Positions 51,631 to 61,591 of a DNA stretch of 64,000 nucleotides are shown piece after piece (position 1 is the stretch's first letter; each line of letters starts with the position of its first letter). A program made the position numbers and the translations under genes. The stretch covers positions 1,240,001-1,304,000 of the forward strand of contig OZ025213.1 in NCBI GenBank assembly GCA_964019055.1, in the 5' to 3' direction. The notes beneath the pieces were generated by a model that was not told the DNA's origin, did not search any database, and was given only the letters and a program-made list of their open reading frames with translations. This stretch comes from Anthopleura xanthogrammica. Lineage: Eukaryota; Cnidaria; Anthozoa; Actiniaria; Actiniidae.

Positions 51631-51810
51631 CTATAAGCCAGTTCAAAGTTTAAGAATCGTTTTCAGTGCGCATGCGATTTTATCCCGAATTTCTCACCTT
51701 CTTTTGTTTAATTAAAAACAAAAGAAGGTTTAAACAAAAGAAGGTGAGAAATTCGGGATAAAATCGCATGCGCACTGAAAACGATTCTTAAGCTTTGAAC
51801 TGGCTTATAG
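51631..51810. repeat. Near-perfect palindrome, 81-bp arms and 18-bp spacer
   Basis: Arms 51631-51711 and 51730-51810 are reverse complements with one mismatch (tttaag versus cttaag). The spacer repeats acaaaagaaggt from the inner arm end. It is capable of a long cruciform or hairpin. No coding sequence. The high identity suggests a recent event. Confidence 0.95.
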
Positions 51811-52490
51811 CTTCCAGACGTCTGACTTTTTGGTTCTCGTTAATACGAAAATACTAATTCATACCCGGTTGGAAATGAGATAATTGGCAGCTAAAACACG
51901 AGAGAAAATACCGCGCTTAGGTCGTTTGGGTTGATGAAACATGAAAACTTGCTGTGTTCTAATTCAGTGCCTTCAAAGAGTTTCTTCGAGTAAGATGCCT
52001 CAAGCTCCAACGCTCAGTTTCCTACCTCTTTCCAAATATGTATAGATTAGCCATAAATATAAACGCCTGCTATAATTTCGGTCTCTTTTTGTGTTTCATT
52101 AACAATAAAATATTTTACAAAAAGCAAGAGATAGTTCATTGTGTATGACGCACCTCGGCCCAGGCTCCTCGTCGAGCTGATCCAAAATGGCTGCCGCAGT
52201 TAATTTTGATTCCAATCTAAAAAGATCTATAGCTTTCATTACTCGAGTATTAAGTTTTATAATGTGTTTTGTCTAGGCATACACCTGGTATGCTTTCAGA
52301 TAAGGTTATATTTCGAAAGTCATTTTTTTCAAGACCTAACAACATCATTGAAATTTAGTCTGCGGTAGACAAACTGGTTCCATGGTCCTTGAGATACCTA
52401 ACCTTGAGATATCTCACCTTTCTGGTGATGCTAGAAAACCACCTACAGTAACTTAATCTGATGATATCTCTTCTCTTCTCTTGTCTTCTG

Positions 52491-52528
<38 letters not shown>

Positions 52529-53060
52529 TTGGGCTCCGACTATCTACCTAATATTAAACAGGCTCCTGTTCTGGAAATATGCAGACAGCCGCTTCTAGAA
52601 ATAAAGGGCTCTCGTTTTAGTAATGCAAGCCATTATAAGCAGCTTTGTAAAAAAAAATCATCAAAATGTCAAGAGGGTTTTGTACCTAAATGAACTGGGC
52701 GCCATATTTACTTTCGCTCTTAACAATCCATGAATTATATAATTATAAGCTAAACAAATCATCCAACATTCTTCACATTCGGTACTGAATAAAACATAAA
52801 ATATGACAAATCTTATCAAATTTTCTGTAAATTTCACTCTTACTCAAAGCACACATGATAACTGAACTCAAAGATAATCTGACAACCACGTTCTTCAGTC
52901 ACGTACTCTTCTTAATTTTTCCATTCTAACCATTTTCCCACCATTATCTTGTTCTACCGCCTTTTTAATCCACTGTATTATCATTATAGTTCCATAATTC
53001 GAGTTTCTTCAGTCGCGCTCTTAGTGCGACAATCAGTCCAATCTTTAAGAAATAACCGAT
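51811..53060. other. Stretch without recognised gene
   Basis: Includes a ctctttct pyrimidine tract at 52465-52530. No protein-like frame, known tail or inverted repeat is seen elsewhere. Confidence 0.5.
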
Positions 53061-53130
53061 GACGAAACTTTTATTTTGTGTATTGGCGTACTTCAGGGCG
53101 CTATTTTGGGGCCTTTTTTGTTAGGGAAAA
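53061..53130 (+). pseudogene. Reverse-transcriptase motif remnant (non-LTR)
   Basis: From 53085 one frame reads GVLQGAILGPFLLG, a variant of the RT motif GVPQGAILGPLLF. Upstream and downstream of it the frame loses similarity. It is a short relic of a LINE-type reverse transcriptase. Confidence 0.45.
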
Positions 53131-54533
53131 AAAATTTGCTAGATTTTTTTTCCTCTCTAAAAGCGAGGTAAAAAAAAATACTGGAAAAATAGAAATCTTC
53201 CTCGCGGGTTCATTGATAGTTATATATATGCCTAACCTAAATAAACATCAACAAATATCCTTCCTACATTCTCCCTATTTGATTGTAACAGTAGATTTAC
53301 CACATAAAGATTGAATTGAAGTGTGCCTAACGTACTCCGCAAAATCTACCATCAACGGAAATTCATTCGCCTCGACATACAATGAAAATAGCATGCGATG
53401 AGTCAGTTGGCTCGACAGCACACCACTACACCTTTCTTATACCACCGGCCATGGTACATTCATCTAGTTTTGTAACAAACAGCTATTGTTCGTTATGCCC
53501 CATATGGCTATATTTTTGTCAAAACAAGCTCGACAAGTCTGTCTTTTTAATCTATATATTTGAATATTCTTGATTATACCTTTGTTTATTGTTAGCTATC
53601 TCTCCCCGCCCGTTTACACTGATAGTATTCTAGCACTTTCTTTTCATGCATCCGTTAAATAGACAGCTAGATATGCTTTGTTTACACAAGAGCTGATTAT
53701 TTTTGCAAAAATACTATTCAAAGAGGTCCAGAACACACGCAAGAGTTCCTCTCCTCAGATGTCTTGAGTATTTCCGTTGTACCCCGTTTACAAGTGATGG
53801 TTTTAGCAGTGATCTTTCTTCGTTCCTTCCTTGCGTGACCTTGAGGGAGCATGCCACTTCGATCTAACCACTACAAAAAAACATTCCAGGCCTTCGAAAC
53901 TAAAAATCTTAAGATCCTTTTTGAAATAGACTTCAGTCGAAAGTCCCTGATAGTTATATCGGCATAAAATATGTGATAAGGCATCTGTAGCACAAAGGAG
54001 AGTGAGAAAGAGTCTCTTCAGGCACTTATGGTGTTATTAGCAAATTACTTTGGGATTGAACAAACACCGAGACAAATCAAAGCGGCTTTTAAGGCAACAG
54101 ATTTGAGGGGAATGGATCGATCTCCCTAAGTGTACATTGCCAGCATTGAGCTAGTAAAAGTGATAAACTGGGGATAATAATGATCCTAATAATTGATTTG
54201 TTAGGGCCAGACGTTATCACCATCTATTATCATACAAATGGGCGGAAAGCTTTATTCTCAGTTTCCAATATTATATTATTTTATATTATATTATATTATT
54301 ATTATTATTATAAATCGTCTCCTTTGCATTCATTTTCTAATCAGTTTTCTTTCTTTCTTGCTTGCTTGCTTGATTGCTTGCTTTCTTTCTCTCTTTCTTT
54401 CTTTCTTTCTCTCTTTCTTTTTTCGCGACTTTCTACCTTTGTGATAGCGTAGACACAGAATTGTTGTTATTTACATAACCACTTCCAAGTTATCTAGTTC
54501 ATTCTTCAAAGAAAAAAATATGAACTCAAACAG
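53131..54533. other. Stretch without recognised gene
   Basis: A+T-rich, with a TTA/ATT microsatellite at 54267-54312 and a TTGC/TTTC tract at 54345-54425. No gene is seen. Confidence 0.5.
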
Positions 54534-54761
54534 CTGGTCTTGGTAAACAAGAATAGAGCTGTCGAAGACCTCTTGATGATTGTCGCCGAATTCATCAGCT
54601 CTCGTATCTACCTACGCGCAAAAGAACAAATGGACAAATGGACATCCATCACGCCTACTCTTTCCTCTTTCATCGACAAAAACCCAAAACTAAAATCAAG
54701 TGAATCTCCCTTTCCAGAAAATGTTGGCAAATTTACCAAAAATTTCAATAGTGTTCCCTAA
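54534..54761 (+). CDS. Possible terminal coding exon, unidentified
   Basis: From a weak acceptor (ctcaaacag, ends 54533) a frame stays open for 75 codons to TAA at 54759-54761, and AATAAA follows at 54766. The product has a helical, charged middle (RAVEDLLMIVAEFISSRIYL then RAKEQMDKW) and a polar tail, and its codon use looks protein-like. No family is recognised and no upstream exon was found. The stop followed at once by a polyadenylation signal is the main support. Confidence 0.33.
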   Translation: MVLVNKNRAVEDLLMIVAEFISSRIYLRAKEQMDKWTSITPTLSSFIDKNPKLKSSESPFPENVGKFTKNFNSVP

Positions 54762-54765
54762 AGCC

Positions 54766-54771
54766 AATAAA
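54766..54771 (+). promoter_or_regulatory. Possible polyadenylation signal
   Basis: AATAAA five bases after the stop of the candidate terminal exon 54534-54761. It is meaningful only if that exon is real. Confidence 0.3.
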
Positions 54772-56688
54772 ACAGTTCATAGTTCTTTATTACTTTAAAA
54801 CAAATTTATATACAATGATATCCAGAAGTTCTATGTTTTTCTATTATTTTATTAGATTAATAAAGTTTACCTACAATTAATAAATTGTTGAGGAAAAACT
54901 GAAGTGTTTTTATCAATCTTCTTAGTCCTTGCTATAACAAGAATTAATTCCCCCTAAATAAGTTACTTGACTATAACCAACTTATATACAAATTTCCCAA
55001 ATATGCCAATTTTAATTTGCCGATTCTTTACAATATAGAATTTTGGTTGTTTTTTTACAAACTTCGCCGAATTTAGTTTCTATATAAAGTTTTACTTTAT
55101 CTCATTAATATTTTTTATTTCATTTACTATTTATTATTTTACAGAGCAGTTCGATTTGCATAAAATGCTGATCGATTCAAACCCAGAAACAACGTCTGGG
55201 AAGGCAGATCTAAGTCACAGCTTTCTCACAGATTGAATTGTTATTTACCATGCTGGGTTTTGCGGAGGATTCAAATTGCACAATTTAAAAAAACGAGTGT
55301 TCACCAATCTGAAAGTTGGCCATAAATTGTCTCATTTAACTTATTATTTTCCAATATGGCTTTTATGTACGTACATACGTGTTTTTTTTTTAGGCCCTGA
55401 GGATGTTCACTGTTTATCTAACTGTTTGCGACTCAGGTTATCAAATTGTCCAGTAGTAATGATTCGCTTCCTCTACAGATAAAAGAAACAAACCTGATTA
55501 AACTCCATACAAGTCATTCACTTTAAAGAATATTTCTTTGTCCTCAGAATTTGCAAAAAAGCTGAGAAATGTTTGCTGTTCACTTGATAAGGAAAGCGAT
55601 AGAAGACAGACAATAATGTTGAATTGAAGGAGTATGGTTTGGAAAAGAGCTACATTTAAGCTCTTAATCCGTCAAGAATTCTTAAAGTACAAGTTGAATA
55701 AATCTTTATATTTATGGGTATTTGCTTAGATCTATAGAAAGAGAGCTAGATTGTAATCAATCACTGAAAGATAAGGAAAAACTAAACACTTCGTCAAATC
55801 CGTGGTTACATCACATCATTACCAAGAATCCATGCATATATGTATGTATAAAACTGCCTCTAAGCTGTGTTCACCAATTCTTACCAACAACACTTACTTC
55901 CTCAAGCTAAGTTTCTCGAAATTTCTCTGCCTAAAATTCCAGCCATAAACCAAAAAGATAATCGTCACTGAGAAAACAGTTTAGTATCTTATCAGCAGAG
56001 TTTTTGACAGGTGATTTTGTCTTTTTTTCATTACTTTTCAACTCGTTAAAATCGGTCAAAATAATGACTTTTCACAGGTCATTAACCATCACTAACCAAA
56101 ATCCATATTATCGCTATTGTTGCTATAGCAACTAAAATCCCGTTCAACTGATCGAAGTTTTACTGAGACTTTTTCTATTTAAGAAATTAAATACTGACTT
56201 CTTCAGATCCAGCGTCTTCTATCTCTTCAAACTAACTTAACAATCGGAATGAATTTAGAATTAGCAGTATTAAGTTTTTCTCAAAATATCTGCGTCAAAG
56301 TTCTTATGAAGACAAAAGGCAAAGTTACCTTTCAAAAGCTCTGATAGTATAAAATGTATTTCTTGAAAATGTCACCAGTTTACAAGCGTTACGAGATTGA
56401 TGCGCAGCTTCCCGTAGTTCGAGGGTCTCATTCACCAATTAGCATATAAAGATATCAAGTCTTGTCTTTCATGCTCTGTGCCCTTTAAAAACCGCAATTC
56501 TCTGATATTGAGTTCCGGTTCTAAGTCTTTTGTTTTTGTGCATTCATTGAAGTATCTTAAGTCACTTTATCCTCAACTTTATGAATTTTAATGTTACGTT
56601 AGCGATTGCAAAGACTTCATGTTGTTTTCTAATCCAATCTCTGAGATATGCGGATACATTACATGAAGATGTTGGTCCGCGCAGTGTT
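54772..56688. other. Stretch without recognised gene (3' flank of the - strand GPCR)
   Basis: A+T-rich, no protein-like frames. I saw no canonical AATAAA on the - strand close to the receptor stop. Confidence 0.45.
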
Positions 56689-57741
56689 TTACAGTGGTTC
56701 CATTTCCATCTTTTGAGGCTGCGCTGTGAGGAGCCCAGCATGCGAAAAGCTCGGCACAAGTCGACTAACATAGGTTAAAATTCTTTTAAGTTCCTTTTTG
56801 TAGCTTTGGACGAAAATGAAATAAATAGCAGGGTTGATAGCCGCGTTCGATACGCCTGATATTTGCGCCAACTCATAGTATATGCTCCATTTGCATCCGG
56901 TGGGAAATTTCCAGTTGTATTTGAAGGAATAGAGCAGCAGGAGGACTCCATACGGTGCCCAACATACAGCATTAGCGAAGACAATAGTAATGGCAAGTCG
57001 CACTACAGTCCTAGTCTTACGATCTCTTATAGCATGCCCTCTCTCAGATCTGTCCACTCCTACGACTTTTTGTTTTATGATGACAGCACAAATGTTGATG
57101 TAAATAAAGCTTAACATTATCGAAGGAATAAAAATAAAACTGATGATAATAAATGTAGTATACGCTTTCTGTGCTTGAACGAAATCAAAAGCTGGTTCCC
57201 AGTTGAGTTGACAGAGCTGATATTCCTCGTCACGATTTGTTAGTTTGTAAGCGTACAAGTTTGGAGCCAATGCGGCAAAGCTGATGATCCAAGTTAAGGC
57301 GATTGTCACATATCTTGGAACACAACTCTTCTTGTGCCTCAGTGGGAACATAACAGCGCAAAAACGATTACATGAAATACAAATAAGACTCAGAATTGAG
57401 ACAGCTGGTGGAACATCGGCAAGCAAATGAAACAGTTTGCACAGAACCTCTCCTGAAACGCCAGATATGTCCCATGCTGATGACTGGCTGAGTATTACCT
57501 TCACATTTCGTGAAATGATCAGTGTAGGAACTAACAAGTCTGAAACTGCCATGTTGACGATAAAATAATTCGTCGAGTTTCTGAGAGATTTGTTTCGATA
57601 AACGACAATCACGACCAGAACGTTCCCAACCACGGACAAGACAAATAAGATAGCATACAATACCACAGCACCGATACGAGCAGCCTTGGAATCCCAGATT
57701 AGACAGTAAGGTAGTGAGAATTCTACTGAAGAGTTATTCAT
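56689..57741 (-). CDS. Class A (rhodopsin-like) GPCR with NRF in place of DRY
   Basis: 350-residue seven-helix receptor in one coding exon, plasma membrane. Landmarks: N3 sequon in the N-terminus, N40 in GN (TM1), D68 in VSDLL (TM2), C101 with C177 as the disulfide, C124-N125-R126-F127 at the cytoplasmic end of TM3 (Asp3.49 replaced by Asn, Tyr by Phe), W151 (TM4), P206 (TM5), C260-W261-A-P263 (canonical CWxP, TM6) and N303-P-A-I-Y307 (TM7), then a short helix 8 with KKELKR and no obvious palmitoylation cysteine. The third loop (about 223-246) is basic and short. The start is the ATG nearest the N-terminal sequon, 136 nt from a 5' UTR acceptor. General resemblance is to neuropeptide receptors; the ligand is unknown. 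It converges on the other receptor at 46951-48078, but the two differ in loop length and motifs and are not recent duplicates. Confidence 0.93.
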   Translation of the reverse strand: MNNSSVEFSLPYCLIWDSKAARIGAVVLYAILFVLSVVGNVLVVIVVYRNKSLRNSTNYFIVNMAVSDLLVPTLIISRNVKVILSQSSAWDISGVSGEVLCKLFHLLADVPPAVSILSLICISCNRFCAVMFPLRHKKSCVPRYVTIALTWIISFAALAPNLYAYKLTNRDEEYQLCQLNWEPAFDFVQAQKAYTTFIIISFIFIPSIMLSFIYINICAVIIKQKVVGVDRSERGHAIRDRKTRTVVRLAITIVFANAVCWAPYGVLLLLYSFKYNWKFPTGCKWSIYYELAQISGVSNAAINPAIYFIFVQSYKKELKRILTYVSRLVPSFSHAGLLTAQPQKMEMEPL

Positions 57742-57877
57742 CTTGTGGCTGGAGTGTTACTCGTTCTATAGTCTGCGATAACCAAGCTGGTCTAAGTTAA
57801 GAACTTCTCTTTATGACTCTAGCCAACCAATGCTGCTTAGACTTAATAGCTTCCTCACGTGATAGCGCAGTCTCAGT
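57742..57877 (-). other. 5' UTR part of the - strand GPCR exon, bounded by a splice acceptor
   Basis: On the - strand the sequence ttttcttttccag ends at 57878, a strong acceptor with a clean pyrimidine tract, followed by 136 nt of leader before the ATG at 57741. A non-coding first exon should therefore lie at higher coordinates. It was not identified. Confidence 0.5.
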
Positions 57878-59180
57878 CTGGAAAAGAAAAAAAACAAATT
57901 TATTCGTCAGTTAGAAACCAAAACAATGGGTTTATGGGATTATAAAAGCTTTAAAATATCCATTGGTTTACTCATCGTAAGCTTTATAATCACCACAAAA
58001 TATTCCTAACCTATTTTAGTATATTTAGGAAACAATCTAATATATATACTCTTACAGTGTTTAGGCTCTATACCTCGGATTAAAAAGTCGATCATTCGTG
58101 AATTAATTTTGAGTAGAATTTGGTTGTAACTCGGTATTTTTTAAATATCCTGCTGGGAAGAAGATATTCTTGCCATTCGGAAATATTTTGAAATAAACGA
58201 ATAAATGAACCGTTTACGGAAGACGTTGCTTACCAAAAAGTGATCAAAAGTGTCTCAGTAAGAGTCATTAAGTGTTCAAAATCTTTGGCGAGAAGAAACA
58301 CGCGATTCCACAACACAACACACCTTCGACGCGTAATTGTGAAGACGTTCTGAAGTGCACGTAGACTTAAGGGAAGTCCGTAGAGAATACGTACGAACTG
58401 CTCAATTGGAAATAGTCAAGTGCATGTCCTTGTCAGTCACTCGAAGTTGCCTAATGCTACGATATCCCAATGTCATGCAAAACCGCTTTAAAACACTCCC
58501 AATGAAGAACAACATGACAACTTGATATATCTGGTTTTTAACCAGTTCTAAGACAACCTAGTTACACGGTTTCTATGGTAATCTACTTACTATAGACCTT
58601 CGGTACTACTATCTTAGCATACAGCGCAATCAGCTATCCAGTATGTTCGAGCTTTGAATGGGCTAATAATATATAGCTTACAGCAGTACTTATGTCTTAG
58701 AATGTGGAGATGGCTATCTGGATGTGCTACCGAAGCAACAACGAAACAATTAGCCAATATTTTTCTCATACTCCTTAGAGTTTTTAATTGGTTTGGACAA
58801 GCTTTTCTGAGAGTTTATAACCCAGTGCTAAAAGATTAAATAGCACTTTGTTGAATGGAGGATTCAATGACATATGTCATTATTAAATACGGGTTAGCCT
58901 TTTTTAAATGCGATTTTGTTATTACTTAGTGGAGTTTTTGCTCAAGGTAATTACTTAGAGAAACAAAAGAGTTAGATTGTCAGTGTTTGGTGAGGGTTTT
59001 CGCCCGAGGGAAGCGCCTTCTGTATGTATTGTTCATTTTTCATTTTTCTAAGGCTGTTCATTGATTGCTATAGTTAGGATCTAGAATGTGTTTGTAAAGA
59101 CCAGAAATGACAAGATGTACAAATCACAAATTTGTCTACTAAGTTCAAGAGTTAGTGCATGATTTTGATTTGTGTCCCTT
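57878..59180. other. Stretch without recognised gene (upstream of the - strand GPCR)
   Basis: Probably the 5' intron or promoter region of the receptor. No coding frame or known repeat is seen. Confidence 0.4.
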
Positions 59181-59640
59181 TTCTCTTATTCTCTTCTCTT
59201 GTCTTCTCTTGTCTTGTCTTGTCTTGTCTTGTCTTTTCTTCTCTAGTCTTCTCTTTTCTTTTCTTGTTTTGTCTTGTCTTGTCTTGTCTTGTCTTGTCTT
59301 TTCTTCTCTAGTCTTGTCTTTTCTTCTCTAGTCTTGTCTTTTCTTCTCTTGTCTTTTCTTCTCTAGTCTTGTCTTGTCTTGTCTTGTCTTGTCTTGTCTT
59401 GTCTTTTCTTCTCTTGTCTTCTTTTCTCTTGTCTTCTCTTGTCTTTTCTTAATTCTCTTGTCTTCTCTCGTCTTTCTTCTCTTGTCTTGTCTTCCCTTGT
59501 CTTGTCTTGTCTTCTCTTGTCTTTTTTCTTCTTCTTCTTTTCTCTACTCTTCTCTTTTCAGCCCTTCTCTTCCCTTCTCTTCCCTTTCCTTCCATTTTCT
59601 TTCCATTCCTTTCCTTTAATCCTTTCCTTCCTTCACGATC
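59181..59640. repeat. (TCTTG)n/(TCTTT)n pyrimidine-rich array
   Basis: Irregular mixture of tcttg, tcttt and tcttctctag units over about 350 bp, then a cttcc/tttcc tail. Several higher-order duplications (for example ttctctagtcttgtcttttc) are visible. The frames that cross it are artefacts. Confidence 0.9.
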
Positions 59641-60663
59641 GATCAATTTCAATATTCTCAAAAATCATTGTTTTATCAAAACAGGCTTAGTTCGAATTTA
59701 ATAAAATAGATAAATAAGTGTTTCGTTTCTCTATCAAATAAACGCTCAAACCATGCAAAATGGAACACGAGAGTCAATCGAGATCTGCTGAAGATACAGC
59801 ACGAAACTCATGAAACACTAGTGCATCCTACAGATCAATTATCTAACAGCTCGATTCGTTTCTATTGTGACTACAATGATTAATCATCTCACAGTAATTG
59901 TGATACCCGAGGGTATGGCAGAAGCACCGAATCTAATCAACCTACACTATTTAAACAAAGGTGATCTTCATCAAACTATAGTTTACCGGGAGAGGGGACG
60001 GTGGGAAAAAGATTGACTCCTTGGTGAATCTGGTTTGAAAGTGTGCCGAGTGTTCAGGCTGCGGTTTTCGTTAAAACAGTCTTTTATCTCTGTGCGGTTT
60101 TAGGAGCTACGGCAAAGTAGAATGCTTTTTGCAGTCATTATTTCCCTTAGTGTTTGATTTATCGATTAATCAAGCTATAACTGTGTTTTTGATCTATGAG
60201 ATCAGTTAACTTCGCTCTAAGCATTTTCCTGATCCCACACCGTGGGACGACGTTCCAGATAACATCAAAAGATAAAATTTTAAATGATTTCTATGGCTAC
60301 ATTACTGAACAAACGGGTAAAAAATGAGTACAATAGTCTTGCGTGACTGCTCTTTGCTTGCACACTCTAAAGAAAGGGAGTCAGGAATGTTCTAGTGAAC
60401 GTGGTATTCTAAAGATGTTTGCTTTATATTCGTAAAAAAATAACAATTTTAACTTAGGAAAATCTTCACGCGAAAGTTCTGCATTGTGCTCAGTGCTAGC
60501 GATAACAGATGATATTTCTTCTCTTTTTTTTCTCCTCTCTTTTTTTTTTTTTTTTTTTTTTTGAGAAATCACTTAAAGTTTACTATTGTTAAAACGCGTC
60601 GATAATTTTCTCGTATAGCCTCGATTCCTAATTAAAAGCTTATTCCTTCGGTTCTTATAGACT
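59641..60663. other. Stretch without recognised gene
   Basis: Ordinary A+T-rich sequence with a T run at 60539-60562. No gene is seen. Confidence 0.5.
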
Positions 60664-60752
60664 AACGGTCGCCCCGCTATTACCGACACTTGTTTTATCG
60701 ATATCCTAGTGATATGCATTTAATCTTAGATGAACCTTTATGTAATATATAT

Positions 60753-61208
60753 ATGGACACGAAAAAGAAATTACATATTATATTCTATATGGATATGAAA
60801 AAGAAATTACATATTATATTCTATATGGATATGAAAAAGAAATTACATATTATATTCTATATGGACACGAAAAAGAAATTACATATTATATTCTATATGG
60901 ACACGAAAAAGAAATTACATATTATGTTCTATATGGATATGAAAAAGAAATTACATATCATATTCTATATGGACACGAAAAAGAAATTACATATTATGTT
61001 CTATATGGATATGAAAAAGAAATTACATATTATATTCTATATGGATATGAAAAAGAAATTACATATTATATTCTATATGGATATGAAAAAGAAATTACAT
61101 ATTCTATTCTATATGGATATGAAAAAGAAATTACATATTCTATTCTATATGGATATGAAAAAGAAATTACATATTCTATTCTATATGGATATGAAAAAGA
61201 AATTACAT
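60753..61208 (+). repeat. 36-bp minisatellite, about 12.7 copies
   Basis: Unit: atggacacgaaaaagaaatt then acatattatattctat, repeated without gaps. Two variants (gacacg and gatatg) are interspersed, and the last copies share attcta. The period is 12 codons, so a frame with MDMKKKLHIIFY repeats stays open for 173 codons, but it has no homologue I know, no domain and no splice support. Confidence 0.95.
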
Positions 61209-61236
61209 TAGCCTGCTTAATACGGACACAGTGTTA

Positions 61237-61384
61237 GAGCAGTTTTCGTATGAATATGAAAAACTTAAAAAACTGTGTCAGTGCCGTGCCGTGTATAAAA
61301 ACATTCGATATTCCGTGCTGTGTCCGCGCCGCGCCGTAACCGTGCCGTGTACCGTGACTTTTCACACTCATACGAAATCTGCTG
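61237..61384. mobile_element. MITE family A, copy 2 (TA target duplication)
   Basis: 148 bp with ends gagcagttttcgtatgaata and (reverse complement of the right) cagcagatttcgtatgagtg, flanked by TA at 61235-61236 and 61385-61386. The interior of ccgtgccgtg variants matches the copy at 1090-1250. It interrupts a 74-bp unit of the surrounding repeat, so it inserted later. Confidence 0.75.
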
Positions 61385-61591
61385 TATAATCGACACTTGT
61401 TTTTGTCCCAGTGATATGCTTCTACTCTTACATTAACCTGCTTAATACGGACACCCTGTTATTACGAACACTTGTTTTGTCCCAGTGATATGCATCTACT
61501 CTTACATTAACCTGCTTAATACGGACGCAGCCCTGTTAAAACGGACAGTTTCTCAGCCTGTATGTCTGTTCGTATTATCGAGGTTCGACTG

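Larger units (their letters stand above)
60664..61591. mobile_element. pogo/Tc1-like repeat with 74-bp internal units and nested insertions
   Basis: The right end gtattatcgaggttcgactg (to 61591, followed by TA) resembles the inverted ends of pogo/Tigger-type elements (cagtcgaacctcg...taatacg on the opposite strand). Inside, a 74-bp unit (cctgcttaatacggaca, gttattacgaacacttgttt, tgtcccagtgatatgc, ctcttacatta) is present near 61437 and 61511, and in broken form at 60664-60735 and 61209-61436. The 36-bp array at 60753 and the MITE at 61237 interrupt it. No matching left end was found. No transposase is present. Confidence 0.5.

Noticed and set aside
60690..61211. 173-codon frame of Lys-rich 12-residue repeats.
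   Set aside because: It coincides exactly with the 36-bp minisatellite. There is no start outside the repeat with a convincing context and no splice support.
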